Shown in pieces: positions 8,855-16,138 of a DNA stretch of 64,000 nt (positions within the stretch are counted from its first letter, which is position 1; the number at the start of each line of letters is the position of its first letter). Position numbers and translations under genes: made by a program. Below the pieces are notes generated by a model. That model saw only the letters and a list, made by a program, of their open reading frames with translations, was not told where the DNA came from and did not search any database. Origin of the DNA: Promethearchaeia archaeon (GTDB lineage Archaea > Asgardarchaeota > Lokiarchaeia > Sigyniarchaeales > SOKP01); contig JAHQWK010000001.1 in the NCBI GenBank assembly GCA_029856145.1, positions 124,001 through 188,000 of the forward strand, written 5' to 3'.

Positions 8855-9007
8855 TTTAATTCACTAATGTTTTTTTTATTTACATAATTTATATAGAATA
8901 TTGGTAAGTAGTTTGGAAATTTTATAAATATTTAGATTACTTTTTATAAGCTTAATATCAATTAACACTTTAAAAACAAAACAAGATGGACAGATTATAA
9001 TTCCTGG

Positions 9008-9364
9008 TTAATTTGTTTTAACACATTTATTTATAACATCAAAAATTTGAGAAAAATCTAATTGATCATCCAATAATGTTATAATTATTTTACCCATAAA
9101 TTTAATTGAAAATATATAATAGTTGCTTGCATGAATTAAATTAAAATCAGGGTTATGAACTCCAATTTCCAAGGCAATTTCTTCGGCTAATTCATATAAC
9201 TGCGACATATTTAACCCTATTGAAGTTTTATTAAATTCTTGGTTAATATACGATTTAATGACAGCACCATTCTCAGAAGTAATTATAACAAAATATAATC
9301 CTGATTCTCCAAATTCTTTGATTAAAGAGTCAAGAACTAAATCGACTTCTAGAGTTACAGTCAT
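9008..9364 (-). CDS. Roadblock/LC7-like protein
   Basis: The protein is 118 aa. A helix (LVLDSLIKEFGES), two strands (LYFVIITSENGAVIKSYI), a long helix (MSQLYELAEEIALEIG), and a beta hairpin (FNLIHASNYYIFSIKFMGKIIITLL) followed by a C-terminal helix reproduce the Roadblock/LC7 order. Stand-alone Roadblock proteins are abundant in Asgard archaea and, in MglB and Ragulator, act as dimeric platforms or GAPs for small GTPases. The next gene on the strand is a longin-like protein. No GTPase is adjacent; the nearest is about 14 kb away. The family call is by fold pattern, not a strict motif. Confidence 0.55.
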   Translation of the reverse strand: MTVTLEVDLVLDSLIKEFGESGLYFVIITSENGAVIKSYINQEFNKTSIGLNMSQLYELAEEIALEIGVHNPDFNLIHASNYYIFSIKFMGKIIITLLDDQLDFSQIFDVINKCVKTN

Positions 9365-9489
9365 TGTGATATAATTTAATGGTTTGCTTATTTATAATTT
9401 TAGGTAAAATTTAATATTTCTATTCTAAATCTTACAGTAATTCTAAATTACTAAAAATAATTGCTTTAAAAGGCTGTTTTAGATACTAT

Positions 9490-10308
9490 TTATATCTTAA
9501 AATATTGGTCAATCACACCTTCAAATTCATGAAACGGGCTCAAATCCCCTTTAAACCCTATTACATGAGAAGTATAATATGTATCTAAGAACTCTTCTAC
9601 AATTAATTGCATATATCTTTTAATATTTTCAGATCTCTTATTTTTATCAATAATATATGCAAAAATAACATTTTTCTTAGTTTTTAAGAATAAATGACAA
9701 CCCCCAAGATTTACATCCTCAAGTTTTAATCCGTATTCTTCACCAGCAATAAAATCTTGAGCATATATCAATATCGCTGAAATAAAGCCAGCGATTTGGA
9801 AATTGTTATTTGCCATATTAGGTCTATTTTTATTCACTTTTGAAAAATATAAAAACCCAGCTTTATCTATAATAAAAAGACCAATTAATCCTTTGGCTTT
9901 GGGAATAGTGATTATATTATGACATATTTTTCTTAACCCTGTTTCCAATGTGTCAGAACTTATATTATTGTATATTCTTTTTGATAAATAATATAGGTTG
10001 GTATAGTTCATTAGATTTTCTGTTTTATCAATGTACATAAGAATTAACTTACTATTTTGCTTTATTTCAAAGAAGTTAATATACACAGTAAGATTCCCGA
10101 TATTATCTTTTATATATCCTTGTCTTTTAGTAAGTATGTCATTTTTATATAAATCAATAATTTTTCTTGTAAGTGTGATACCAATTCCTTTTTGGAAAAA
10201 AATCTCAAGATTTCCCTCTATATTTATCTCTGAGATAGTAAAACCTCGTAATTGATAAATTTGGAAATTTTCCTCTAATTCTTGGTAGTTATTATTTATT
10301 GTAATCAT
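9490..10308 (-). CDS. Tandem longin-like domain protein
   Basis: The protein is 272 aa and appears to hold two longin-like units. The first (about 1-118) is a beta-rich section ending in FEIKQNSKLILMYIDKTENL and a helix (YLSKRIYNN). The second (about 125-260) starts with GLFIIDKAGFLYFSKV, has a long helix (GFISAILIYAQDFIAGEE), strands (LGGCHLFLKTKKNVIFAYII) and a final helix. This strand-helix-strand order is typical of Asgard longin proteins, relatives of eukaryotic SNARE and trafficking longins. No membrane segment is present. It probably forms regulatory dimers with GTPases; that is inference. A palindrome and TATA-like element lie upstream. Confidence 0.5.
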   Translation of the reverse strand: MITINNNYQELEENFQIYQLRGFTISEINIEGNLEIFFQKGIGITLTRKIIDLYKNDILTKRQGYIKDNIGNLTVYINFFEIKQNSKLILMYIDKTENLMNYTNLYYLSKRIYNNISSDTLETGLRKICHNIITIPKAKGLIGLFIIDKAGFLYFSKVNKNRPNMANNNFQIAGFISAILIYAQDFIAGEEYGLKLEDVNLGGCHLFLKTKKNVIFAYIIDKNKRSENIKRYMQLIVEEFLDTYYTSHVIGFKGDLSPFHEFEGVIDQYFKI

Positions 10309-10357
10309 TGATTTATAATAATTTTTTTGTGCTTATTTTTTCCTTTTGTGTTAATAA

Positions 10358-10382
10358 ATTAATCACGATTAATATATTTAAA
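10358..10382 (-). promoter_or_regulatory. Palindrome and TATA-like element upstream of the longin-like gene
   Basis: ATTAATC-AC-GATTAAT is a perfect 7+2+7 inverted repeat at 10358-10373. Immediately beside it, read on the minus strand, is TTTAAATATA, a good archaeal TATA box, about 65 bases from the start codon. A repressor bound to the palindrome would cover the region between TATA box and transcription start. AT-rich palindromes arise by chance in such sequence. Confidence 0.35.
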
Positions 10383-10676
10383 TCTTTTTGGATTAAAAAA
10401 CTTTAAAACAATAAAGATTTTTGACAACAAAAAGTGAACCAATAAGATCTTTAATTTATAAAAAATAAATTAAACAATACCATCTAAATTAATAAAATAG
10501 AATTCCTGGAATTTTATGAAATAAAAATGATTAGAATTTATTTGTTATTTAAATAATTTTGTACTATGTCAAAATCAGATTATCTAAAATAAATAAGCCC
10601 CTTATGTTTTATAACGGAATAGTTCAGGATTTGCATTTATCAGCATGATATAAAATGAATGTAAAAATAATAAGAG

Positions 10677-10690
10677 AAAAAAAAAAAAAA
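10677..10690 (-). terminator. Poly-T terminator (minus strand) after the MCP gene
   Basis: A 14-base A run on the plus strand, which is U14 in the minus-strand transcript, lies about 25 bases past the stop codon of the MCP-like gene. Confidence 0.55.
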
Positions 10691-10715
10691 GTATAATATA
10701 TCATCTCAATATATT

Positions 10716-11549
10716 TTACTTTTCATCAATAGTTAATGAGGTTTTTAATTCTTCTGCTAATGTCCCTAGTTTATGGGCCGTAGATGTTACTTCTTCCATT
10801 GAAGCAGTCTGTTCTTCTGCAGAAGCACTAATTCCTTCCATAGCACTAAACGAATAATTAATTTTATTAATTACTTCTTTGATCTTATTGTTTGTTTCTC
10901 GGACAGCACCTTTTGATTCCTCAGCTAATTTTCTAACCTCATCTGCGACTACCGCGAAACCTCTTCCTTGCTCACCAGCTCTCCCCGCTTCAATACTGGC
11001 ATTTAAAGCTAATAAATTAGTCTGATCTGAGATGTTTGTTATAATACTCATTACACTGTTAATCTCGTTAGTTGATCTCATAACGTCTTGAGTATTAGTT
11101 GTCATTTCTTGGGTTGATGAAGCTATTTCTTCTGATGCTGCGTTCACTTCACTGGCACTTGCAGCAAGTTCATTAGCAATATTCGCTACATTTATGCTTG
11201 CATTTGATGCGGCCTCAATTACTCCTTTCATATTGTTACTCGATTTTTCAAGTTTTTGTTCTAAGAAAGGAATGACAGCAAAAAATAAAGCAACTACTCC
11301 CATAAACAAAGCAAAACTTTCACCAAAAGCATCGGCATAATCCGAATTCCATAGTTGCCACTTATCAAGAAGATTCCCTAGAGTATATAGAGCACCTCCA
11401 ATTACAGAAAATACGTATATAGCGTTTGTAGGTGTCCTTTTTTTATAATAAATAAACACAGATATTAAAACTGCGATAAAAAAGAAAAGCATACCCACTA
11501 AATTAAGCCCACCGTCAAGCAAATCTGCTGGATCTATTTGTAATAACAT
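10716..11549 (-). CDS. Membrane methyl-accepting chemotaxis-type protein without extracellular sensor
   Basis: The protein is 277 aa. Three to four hydrophobic helices occupy residues about 10-95, with only short loops. A helical signalling domain follows directly, containing the MCP hairpin tip [20 protein letters not shown] and [15 protein letters not shown]. There is no obvious HAMP domain and no periplasmic ligand domain. Canonical MCPs signal to CheA through CheW; neither gene is in this window. The gene begins 8 bases after the stop of a 102 aa membrane protein, so the two are probably co-transcribed and may form one sensing unit. The tip has EAG where most MCPs have EAA. Confidence 0.8.
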   Translation of the reverse strand: MLLQIDPADLLDGGLNLVGMLFFFIAVLISVFIYYKKRTPTNAIYVFSVIGGALYTLGNLLDKWQLWNSDYADAFGESFALFMGVVALFFAVIPFLEQKLEKSSNNMKGVIEAASNASINVANIANELAASASEVNAASEEIASSTQEMTTNTQDVMRSTNEINSVMSIITNISDQTNLLALNASIEAGRAGEQGRGFAVVADEVRKLAEESKGAVRETNNKIKEVINKINYSFSAMEGISASAEEQTASMEEVTSTAHKLGTLAEELKTSLTIDEK

Positions 11550-11557
11550 TTATTTTC

Positions 11558-11866
11558 TCACCGCTCCATCTTTTTGGTTGGTAATTTGATTTGTTTTCCT
11601 TTTAAAACTTTATTGTAGTACTCGTAAATTGCTGCGAGACAGAATAAAATTCCTGCTAGCATCGAAAAAAAGTGTTCCATGAAATTAAAAGTCTCAGGTG
11701 CTATAAAAGCTTCTAGGTTTGTTGAAAGGAATGTCATAAAAACACAATAATAACCTGGAAACCATTTCATAATATCCCGCCTCTTCTTTAAAAGATAGGG
11801 AGAAAATGCCACTGGAATGGCTAAGATTATTAAAACGGTTAATTCATTTATTTCTAAACTTGGCAT
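11558..11866 (-). CDS. Three-helix membrane protein paired with the MCP
   Basis: The protein is 102 aa with three hydrophobic helices: about 7-24 (LTVLIILAIPVAFSPYLL), 36-54 (WFPGYYCVFMTFLSTNLEA) and 65-85 (FFSMLAGILFCLAAIYEYY). The tail is basic (KGKQIKLPTKKMER). It sits 8 bases upstream of the MCP-like gene on the same strand, first in the transcript. The helices resemble in number and spacing the membrane part of the MCP itself, so it may be a sensory or assembly subunit. I do not recognise a family. Confidence 0.5.
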   Translation of the reverse strand: MPSLEINELTVLIILAIPVAFSPYLLKKRRDIMKWFPGYYCVFMTFLSTNLEAFIAPETFNFMEHFFSMLAGILFCLAAIYEYYNKVLKGKQIKLPTKKMER

Positions 11867-12004
11867 TTAGTATTCATTTCTTAAATGGTTTGCAAAACTA
11901 TTCTATAAAATAAAATCCCTTCCTTTGATTTTATTTTAAGATGTTTTTTTATAACTAATATTAGTTTTTGTATATAAATATTTCTTTTTTGACCCTTTTT
12001 ATAA

Positions 12005-12265
12005 TGCTCTACACAAAAATCATTTATAAGGCTATATCTGTATTTTGTCATTAATGAAAAACCTCAAAAAGAAAAAGGAATTTTATTTGAAAAATTCGGT
12101 AAAATTGAACGATATGGCATGGATTTAGGGGTTGATATTGAAGGTTCTGGGCTTGGATTATACATTTCAAAAGAAATAATTGAATTACATAACGGTCAAA
12201 TTCTCGTAGAATCTGAAGGAAGACATAAAGGAGCTCTATTTACTGCTAGATTATTTAAAAATTAG
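12005..12265 (+). pseudogene. Remnant of a histidine kinase (C-terminal ATPase end)
   Basis: An open frame without a usable start encodes LFEKFGKIERYGMDLG, then GSGLGLYISKEIIELHNG and a final GALFTARLF before a TAG. This is the G2-box end of a HATPase_c domain (normally FEKF...GTGLGLAISKEIVELHGG). The dimerisation domain, N box and G1 box are missing, and a stop lies just upstream. The remnant ends 4 bases before tRNA-Arg, which suggests loss of the rest of the gene by recombination next to the tRNA. Confidence 0.75.
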
Positions 12266-12269
12266 GGAA

Positions 12270-12344
12270 TGGGCCAGGCAGGATTCGAACCTGCGATATC
12301 CCAGTCCGAAGCCGGGCACCCTATCCAGACTAGATTACAGGCCC
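12270..12344 (-). tRNA. tRNA-Arg (anticodon UCG)
   Basis: The acceptor GGGCCTG pairs with CTGGCCC apart from one T-T mismatch at 6-67. The anticodon arm is CCCGG-CTTCGGA-CTGGG, giving anticodon TCG, and the T arm is GCAGG-TTCGAAT-CCTGC. Position 73 is A, CCA is not encoded, and there is no intron. The 3' end abuts a truncated histidine-kinase gene, as often seen where elements recombine at tRNA genes. Confidence 0.9.
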
Positions 12345-12476
12345 TAAAATTAAGGGTAAAAAACTTGTAAGTTAAATTACTTTCATTCATTATTTCTAAA
12401 AAATCTTTTTGTTTAACTATAATGAATGTACAAACTCATTCTTGAGCTCATTAAAAGAAAAGTAAGTAAAATAAAA

Positions 12477-12911
12477 TTATTTCAGTTTTTTAAAACCATT
12501 GTTTAAATATACCAAGAACATTCGAAATAATTTTATAAATCTTAAACCTTGAGAGAGATCTCCATCAACCTTTATTAATCCTTTCATAAACGCATCAGTT
12601 CCATACATTTCGCGCTTTAAAATTTTGATTAGTATCTCTTTAGTGTATTTAACTGTAAATGATGCGCTTCTGTTAATTCCTTTTTTATAAATAATTGAAC
12701 CATTAGATACTTTTAACCAAAAATTAAAATTTAAGTCAGTAATGATGATTTGGTATATATAATTGTAATCTTCTATTTCTTCTCTTAAATCTTCAGTATT
12801 TATGAATTTATCAACTGCGAAATTGATGAGTTTGTCTAATACCACGATTAATTCTCCATCGTGTTTTTCTATATTATTAAGAACCGAATTGAAACTCTTC
12901 GAATTAAGCAT
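12477..12911 (-). CDS. SCP2-like (sterol carrier family) protein
   Basis: The protein is 144 aa. The pattern FWLKVSNGSIIYKKG, then SFTVKYTKEILIKILKREM, YGTDAFMKGLIKVDGDLSQGL and a closing helix matches SCP2-type lipid-binding domains, where the GxIxVxGD segment follows the sensor helix. These small proteins bind lipids or acyl chains in a hydrophobic tunnel. A paralog with the same layout (13396-13842) lies on the same strand beyond tRNA-Asp. This copy is more basic and more diverged. The N-terminal 55 residues hold a helix with EDLREEIEDYNY in common with the paralog. Confidence 0.65.
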   Translation of the reverse strand: MLNSKSFNSVLNNIEKHDGELIVVLDKLINFAVDKFINTEDLREEIEDYNYIYQIIITDLNFNFWLKVSNGSIIYKKGINRSASFTVKYTKEILIKILKREMYGTDAFMKGLIKVDGDLSQGLRFIKLFRMFLVYLNNGFKKLK

Positions 12912-13094
12912 AGTATAGATACTTGATACTAATTCAAATATATTATATTGTTATACCTAAATATTCCTTATAATCTACATCCCCTTTAAGCAATATAAAT
13001 CTTTCTATTGGATGTAAAACAAGCTTTTCAGAATAAAATTTTTATATTTTCATATATTTTCTATTCTGAGAATATAAATTTATATAATAAAACT

Positions 13095-13102
13095 TTTATA
13101 TA
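13095..13102 (+). promoter_or_regulatory. TATA box of tRNA-Asp
   Basis: TTTATATA ends 28 bases upstream of the first base of tRNA-Asp, the normal archaeal TATA-to-start distance, which suggests a very short or absent 5' leader. Confidence 0.5.
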
Positions 13103-13130
13103 CTCATCTGTATTTAATAAAAATGACTTT

Positions 13131-13238
13131 GCGGCTATAGTGTAGCCCGGTCTAGCATTCGGGACTGTCACTCCTGCGACAATGCGTGACTAAACGTCGC
13201 TCATCGTGAAGCGGGTTCAAATCCCGCTAGCCGCGCCA
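13131..13238 (+). tRNA. tRNA-Asp (anticodon GUC) with an intron in the variable region
   Basis: The acceptor GCGGCTA pairs with TAGCCGC, the discriminator is G and CCA is encoded. The anticodon arm is CGGGA-CTGTCAC-TCCTG with anticodon GTC, and the T arm is GCGGG-TTCAAAT-CCCGC. Between the anticodon stem (ending at 13176) and the T stem (starting at 13211) there are 34 bases instead of 4-5, so an intron of about 28-30 bases must be removed. The archaeal D arm and the AGCCCGGTCTA D loop are typical of tRNA-Asp. Confidence 0.9.
13180..13209 (+). other. Non-canonical tRNA intron with a bulge-helix-bulge fold
   Basis: The pairing GCGA (13176-13179) with TCGT (13204-13207) makes a 4-bp central helix. 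It is flanked by 3-nt bulges CAA (13180-13182) and GAA (13208-13210) on opposite strands. The inner stem is 13183-13190 with 13196-13203 (one C-T mismatch) and a TAAAC loop. This is the archaeal splicing-endonuclease substrate. Cutting at equivalent bulge positions removes 28 bases and leaves a 6-base variable loop, one more than usual, so exact ends are uncertain. Confidence 0.6.
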
Positions 13239-13335
13239 CTTTAACATAATTTCATGAATTCTTAATTTTCAATTAGATAAAAAAGTTAGTATAATTTATT
13301 GAGATTCTAAATTGAACTTTATAGATTGAATTAAT

Positions 13336-13346
13336 AAAAAAAAAAA
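13336..13346 (-). terminator. Poly-T terminator (minus strand) after the SCP2-like gene
   Basis: Eleven A residues on the plus strand give U11 in the minus-strand transcript, about 50 bases beyond the stop codon of the gene at 13396-13842. Confidence 0.4.
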
Positions 13347-13395
13347 GAAAATGATTCTTTGAAAGTCTTTTAGGTTGTTTCTATTTGTTCCTTTC

Positions 13396-13842
13396 TTATA
13401 GATCTTCTACAAGATCCTCGTAAGCTTCCAAGGCTAACTCTATAATTTCTTGGAAAGCCATTGCGTCCTGGAGATTACCTTCTACTGTAATATCGCCGGC
13501 CATATAAGCTGAAGTAGCGTCGACTTCTCCCATAAGAATTCCTGCACCGACTTCAAGCGTCGAGGACATTGTAAATGAAGGATTATCGACATCTCCTTCA
13601 CCGTATTCCAAAGTCCCTTCCTTAACTGTTAGCCAGTACTTTTTATCAATATCAGTTAATATCTGGGATATAGCTATGTCCATATCCTCAAGTTCTTCTT
13701 TGAGATCTTCATTTTCTGTTGAGATTTGCTTAACAAAGTCGTACATAAGCATTACGTCTGCGTCAGATGCGGAGGACGCTCCAGCATCTTGGGCTGCTTT
13801 TATTTTTTTTAATAATGATTCGTCAACCATTTTAATTTTCAA
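13396..13842 (-). CDS. SCP2-like (sterol carrier family) protein
   Basis: The protein is 148 aa and acidic. An N-terminal helical part (LLKKIKAAQDAGA...ADVMLMYDFVKQIS) precedes an SCP2-type core: KYWLTVKEGTLEYGEGD, SFTMSSTLEVGAGILMGE, TSAYMAGDITVEGNLQDAM and a final helix. It is a paralog of the gene at 12477-12911, with tRNA-Asp between them. SCP2-like proteins bind lipids, and in Asgard archaea they are common as short single-domain proteins. The start MKIK precedes a second ATG at codon 5 (MVDESLL), which is equally possible. Confidence 0.65.
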   Translation of the reverse strand: MKIKMVDESLLKKIKAAQDAGASSASDADVMLMYDFVKQISTENEDLKEELEDMDIAISQILTDIDKKYWLTVKEGTLEYGEGDVDNPSFTMSSTLEVGAGILMGEVDATSAYMAGDITVEGNLQDAMAFQEIIELALEAYEDLVEDL

Positions 13843-14314
13843 CCTTCTTTTATATTTTTATTGCCTTATTTTAAATATATATTGTATAAATAACAATATT
13901 AAAAGGTTATAATGATATAAAAAGGTTTTATTTCTTTTTTTTTTAAAATGGATATAATCCACTAGAATATATTAGATAGTTGAAAATAGTACCTAATAAT
14001 ATATTATACGTATATTATTTTGCCTTAAAACCACGTTTTAGAAAATTTAAGTAGTTAATGCAAAAAATTAAATCATTACATTTTCATTATGTGTTTGAGA
14101 TAAATCGACAAATTTTGGTATTAGGTGTTTTAATATAAAAATAGTTTTAGAACGATTACATGAAAGCACAGATAACCTTGTAAATCAGCAGTTTTATAAA
14201 GATGGTCGAGATATAATTATAGGTAGAACACCTGAAATTTCTCTGAAAATAAGCAACTCAGGCCAAATAATAAGGAAATTTAAAGATTTATTTAACGAAA
14301 ATTTAGACTTATTT
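13843..14314. other. 472-base intergenic region; the downstream frame extends into it
   Basis: The first 200 bases are AT-rich with no usable frame. From 14099 onward the frame of the next gene (14315-14758) is open without ATG, GTG or TTG for over 60 codons and reads like protein (for example FYKDGRDIIIGRTPEISLKI). In another frame a short ORF from 14058 ends at 14138. Together this looks like a gene whose true N-terminus has been lost or frameshifted. Confidence 0.45.
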
Positions 14315-14758
14315 TTGGATGGTAAATATTTAGAATTTCTTAGTCTTTTCAAAAAAATTAAAGGTTTGGACGAGAATTATATTAGAGAAATCTATCAAGA
14401 TCTCCAACTTAAATTTGAAAACTTGAAGGAGGCTGAGCATATTAATGCCGTTATTTTGTACTCCCTTGTTTTAAATTCTCTTATTTCAAGTATACGAGAT
14501 CTTAATTTTGGAGAAGCAATTAGAGAAATTAAAAAACGGATATTAAAAAAATTAAAAATTCATGAAAATAAGATTCAAGCAGAACTAGATAAATTATTTA
14601 TGAGAAATGATAAAAACGTTTCAATTTTATATAATCTCTCTTACCTCGATACATTAGCAGAATCTTTCAATTATAAGAAGGTTGCTCGTATTTGCAAAAT
14701 TCAAAAGAGTAAGTTTATGAATCGAATTGTGAAACTCATTATCTCATCAAATAATTAG
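14315..14758 (+). CDS. Hypothetical helical protein, possibly N-terminally truncated
   Basis: A TTG start at 14315 gives 147 aa, nearly all helical and lysine-rich. The same frame is open back to 14099 and the extra residues (VLERLHESTDN, DGRDIIIGRTPEISLK) look coding, but they include no standard start codon. So the gene is either started by an unusual codon, has an upstream frameshift, or is a truncated relic still translated from the TTG. The 3' end overlaps the convergent N-formylglutamate-hydrolase-like gene by 20 bases. No family is recognised. Confidence 0.4.
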   Translation: MDGKYLEFLSLFKKIKGLDENYIREIYQDLQLKFENLKEAEHINAVILYSLVLNSLISSIRDLNFGEAIREIKKRILKKLKIHENKIQAELDKLFMRNDKNVSILYNLSYLDTLAESFNYKKVARICKIQKSKFMNRIVKLIISSNN

Positions 14759-15512
14759 GTTCATTTAAATCCTCGAAAAAAACATGAGCGAGAGTTTTTA
14801 TAACCATTTTTTTCAAATTCTCATCATATAATCGTATTCGATCTGAAAATTCAATCTGAATTGTTTGACTTTTTGGAATACGAGAAGCACCATATTGTGT
14901 TGTTGTATAACCTCCAGTTAACACATACTCTTTTCTTCTAGGATGACCTGGAGCAATTGGTATATCTAATAGGAGCAATTTCTGAATTATTTTTCCGCGA
15001 ATATTTTTTTCCCAATCTCTCTTTTGAATTGGTTCAGAAAAAAATGATTCTAGATTATTTGTGCCTAAAATTACTTCAACATCTCGAAAACCCGGAGGAC
15101 GAGCGTCTTTTTCAAAGCCATGTATATCTATCAGTAAAGAACGATTATACTTTTCTAGATTTTTAAAAACCCATTCCTTAATTTTATCATGGTAAAATCT
15201 ATAAATTTCTCTAGCAAGAAATGAATTTTGATTATATGCTTCATACTCACTACGATTTAAATCAATTTTACTTCGTCGTACCCTTGAACTAATGTAAAAA
15301 GGTGTTTTAAATCTCAATTTTTCGTTTTTAAAATTGATACTAATCTGCTTAATTAAATTTTTAGCTAATTTTATAGTCCCTTTATCAATTCCTAAAACAC
15401 CTTTTGTTCTTTGAGGAATAGAATCACACTCTAATATTCCACCATGGGGAACAGACAAAATTAATGGGATATTACCTTTTTCAAACTCTATATAATCTTT
15501 TATTTCATGCAT
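14739..15512 (-). CDS. N-formylglutamate amidohydrolase family protein
   Basis: The protein is 257 aa. SVPHGG near residues 20-25, the basic stretch RRSKIDLNRSEYEAY near 79-93 and LLIDIHGF near 126-133 are the conserved zinc and substrate elements of this family, which relates to M14-type zinc carboxypeptidases and removes formyl or acyl groups from glutamate or similar amides. Members in histidine degradation release formate and glutamate, but no hut gene is near, so the substrate is open. The length fits. It is convergent with the preceding helical ORF. Confidence 0.75.
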   Translation of the reverse strand: MHEIKDYIEFEKGNIPLILSVPHGGILECDSIPQRTKGVLGIDKGTIKLAKNLIKQISINFKNEKLRFKTPFYISSRVRRSKIDLNRSEYEAYNQNSFLAREIYRFYHDKIKEWVFKNLEKYNRSLLIDIHGFEKDARPPGFRDVEVILGTNNLESFFSEPIQKRDWEKNIRGKIIQKLLLLDIPIAPGHPRRKEYVLTGGYTTTQYGASRIPKSQTIQIEFSDRIRLYDENLKKMVIKTLAHVFFEDLNEPNYLMR

Positions 15513-15531
15513 TTCTTTTAGAATGATAATT

Positions 15532-15540
15532 AAAAAAAAA
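15532..15540 (-). terminator. Poly-T terminator (minus strand) after the four-helix membrane gene
   Basis: Nine A residues on the plus strand end 7 bases before the stop codon region of the gene at 15548-15997, giving a U-run in its transcript. Confidence 0.35.
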
Positions 15541-15547
15541 GATTAAA

Positions 15548-15997
15548 TTATTGGAGAGTTAAATATCGAAGTATTATGAAGATGCTGATCCAGATTCCAA
15601 ACCCTATTATTCCGAATGTATAATAAGCAAACGCACTTTTTTCTTTTTCAAACGTAAGATATGCGAATAACCATGTTCCAAGCCCACCTAATGCGCATAA
15701 AAGAACATCAGTAGTCATATTCGCCCAACTGTCAGGTCGGTTTTCAAATTTCCAACCTAATTGAAGAAATAATGTGTGTTCAATGATTTCCCAAACTACT
15801 GCGCATAAAATCGTAAGGATAAAAACAAACAATAATGAGAAGATTGGAATTCTACCTTTTTTTTTGGGTATTGTATAAAACAATGACCAAAATAAAAATA
15901 GTCCTATTCCAAAACATATATGCCCTATCGAAAAAAAATCAAAAACAGAAATCCCTACTTCATCAGCTGTGGTTGCGAACCATAGATTGAGTAACAT
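15548..15997 (-). CDS. Four-helix membrane protein
   Basis: The protein is 149 aa with four hydrophobic helices, near 20-41, 51-73, 91-114 (after a conserved-looking WEIIEHTLF...NRPDSWANMTTDVLL loop) and 122-145. The loop with WE-x-x-EH and NRPDSWxNxxxD resembles the DUF2585/VanZ-like membrane families, where a similar E-x-x-E/H...D-x-x-x-D arrangement is found. No function is known to me. It stands alone, about 35 bases upstream of the N-formylglutamate-hydrolase-like gene on the same strand. Confidence 0.5.
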   Translation of the reverse strand: MLLNLWFATTADEVGISVFDFFSIGHICFGIGLFLFWSLFYTIPKKKGRIPIFSLLFVFILTILCAVVWEIIEHTLFLQLGWKFENRPDSWANMTTDVLLCALGGLGTWLFAYLTFEKEKSAFAYYTFGIIGFGIWISIFIILRYLTLQ

Positions 15998-16138
15998 ATT
16001 CCTAACTCCTTATTAGATTTTAAGTAATAAATCACGTAACACTAATTTAAGTTTAAGTATTATACTAAACTGGAGAGTCATCTTAGAAAAATTATAAGTG
16101 TTGTAGATTAATAGAATTTTTTTGATATAACTGATAGG

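Larger units (their letters stand above)
10309..10715. other. 407-base intergenic region with no gene
   Basis: This stretch is very AT-rich and all frames are closed within short distances. It holds the promoter side of the longin-like gene (palindrome at 10358-10373), a short palindrome AATTCCTGGAATT near 10500-10513, and, at its distal end, the poly-A run that serves as terminator for the minus-strand MCP gene. I see no RNA gene. Confidence 0.5.

Noticed and set aside
13172..13210. Long variable arm (type II tRNA) instead of an intron in tRNA-Asp
   Set aside because: The anticodon is GUC (Asp), a type I tRNA, and the extra bases form a bulge-helix-bulge rather than a simple variable arm.
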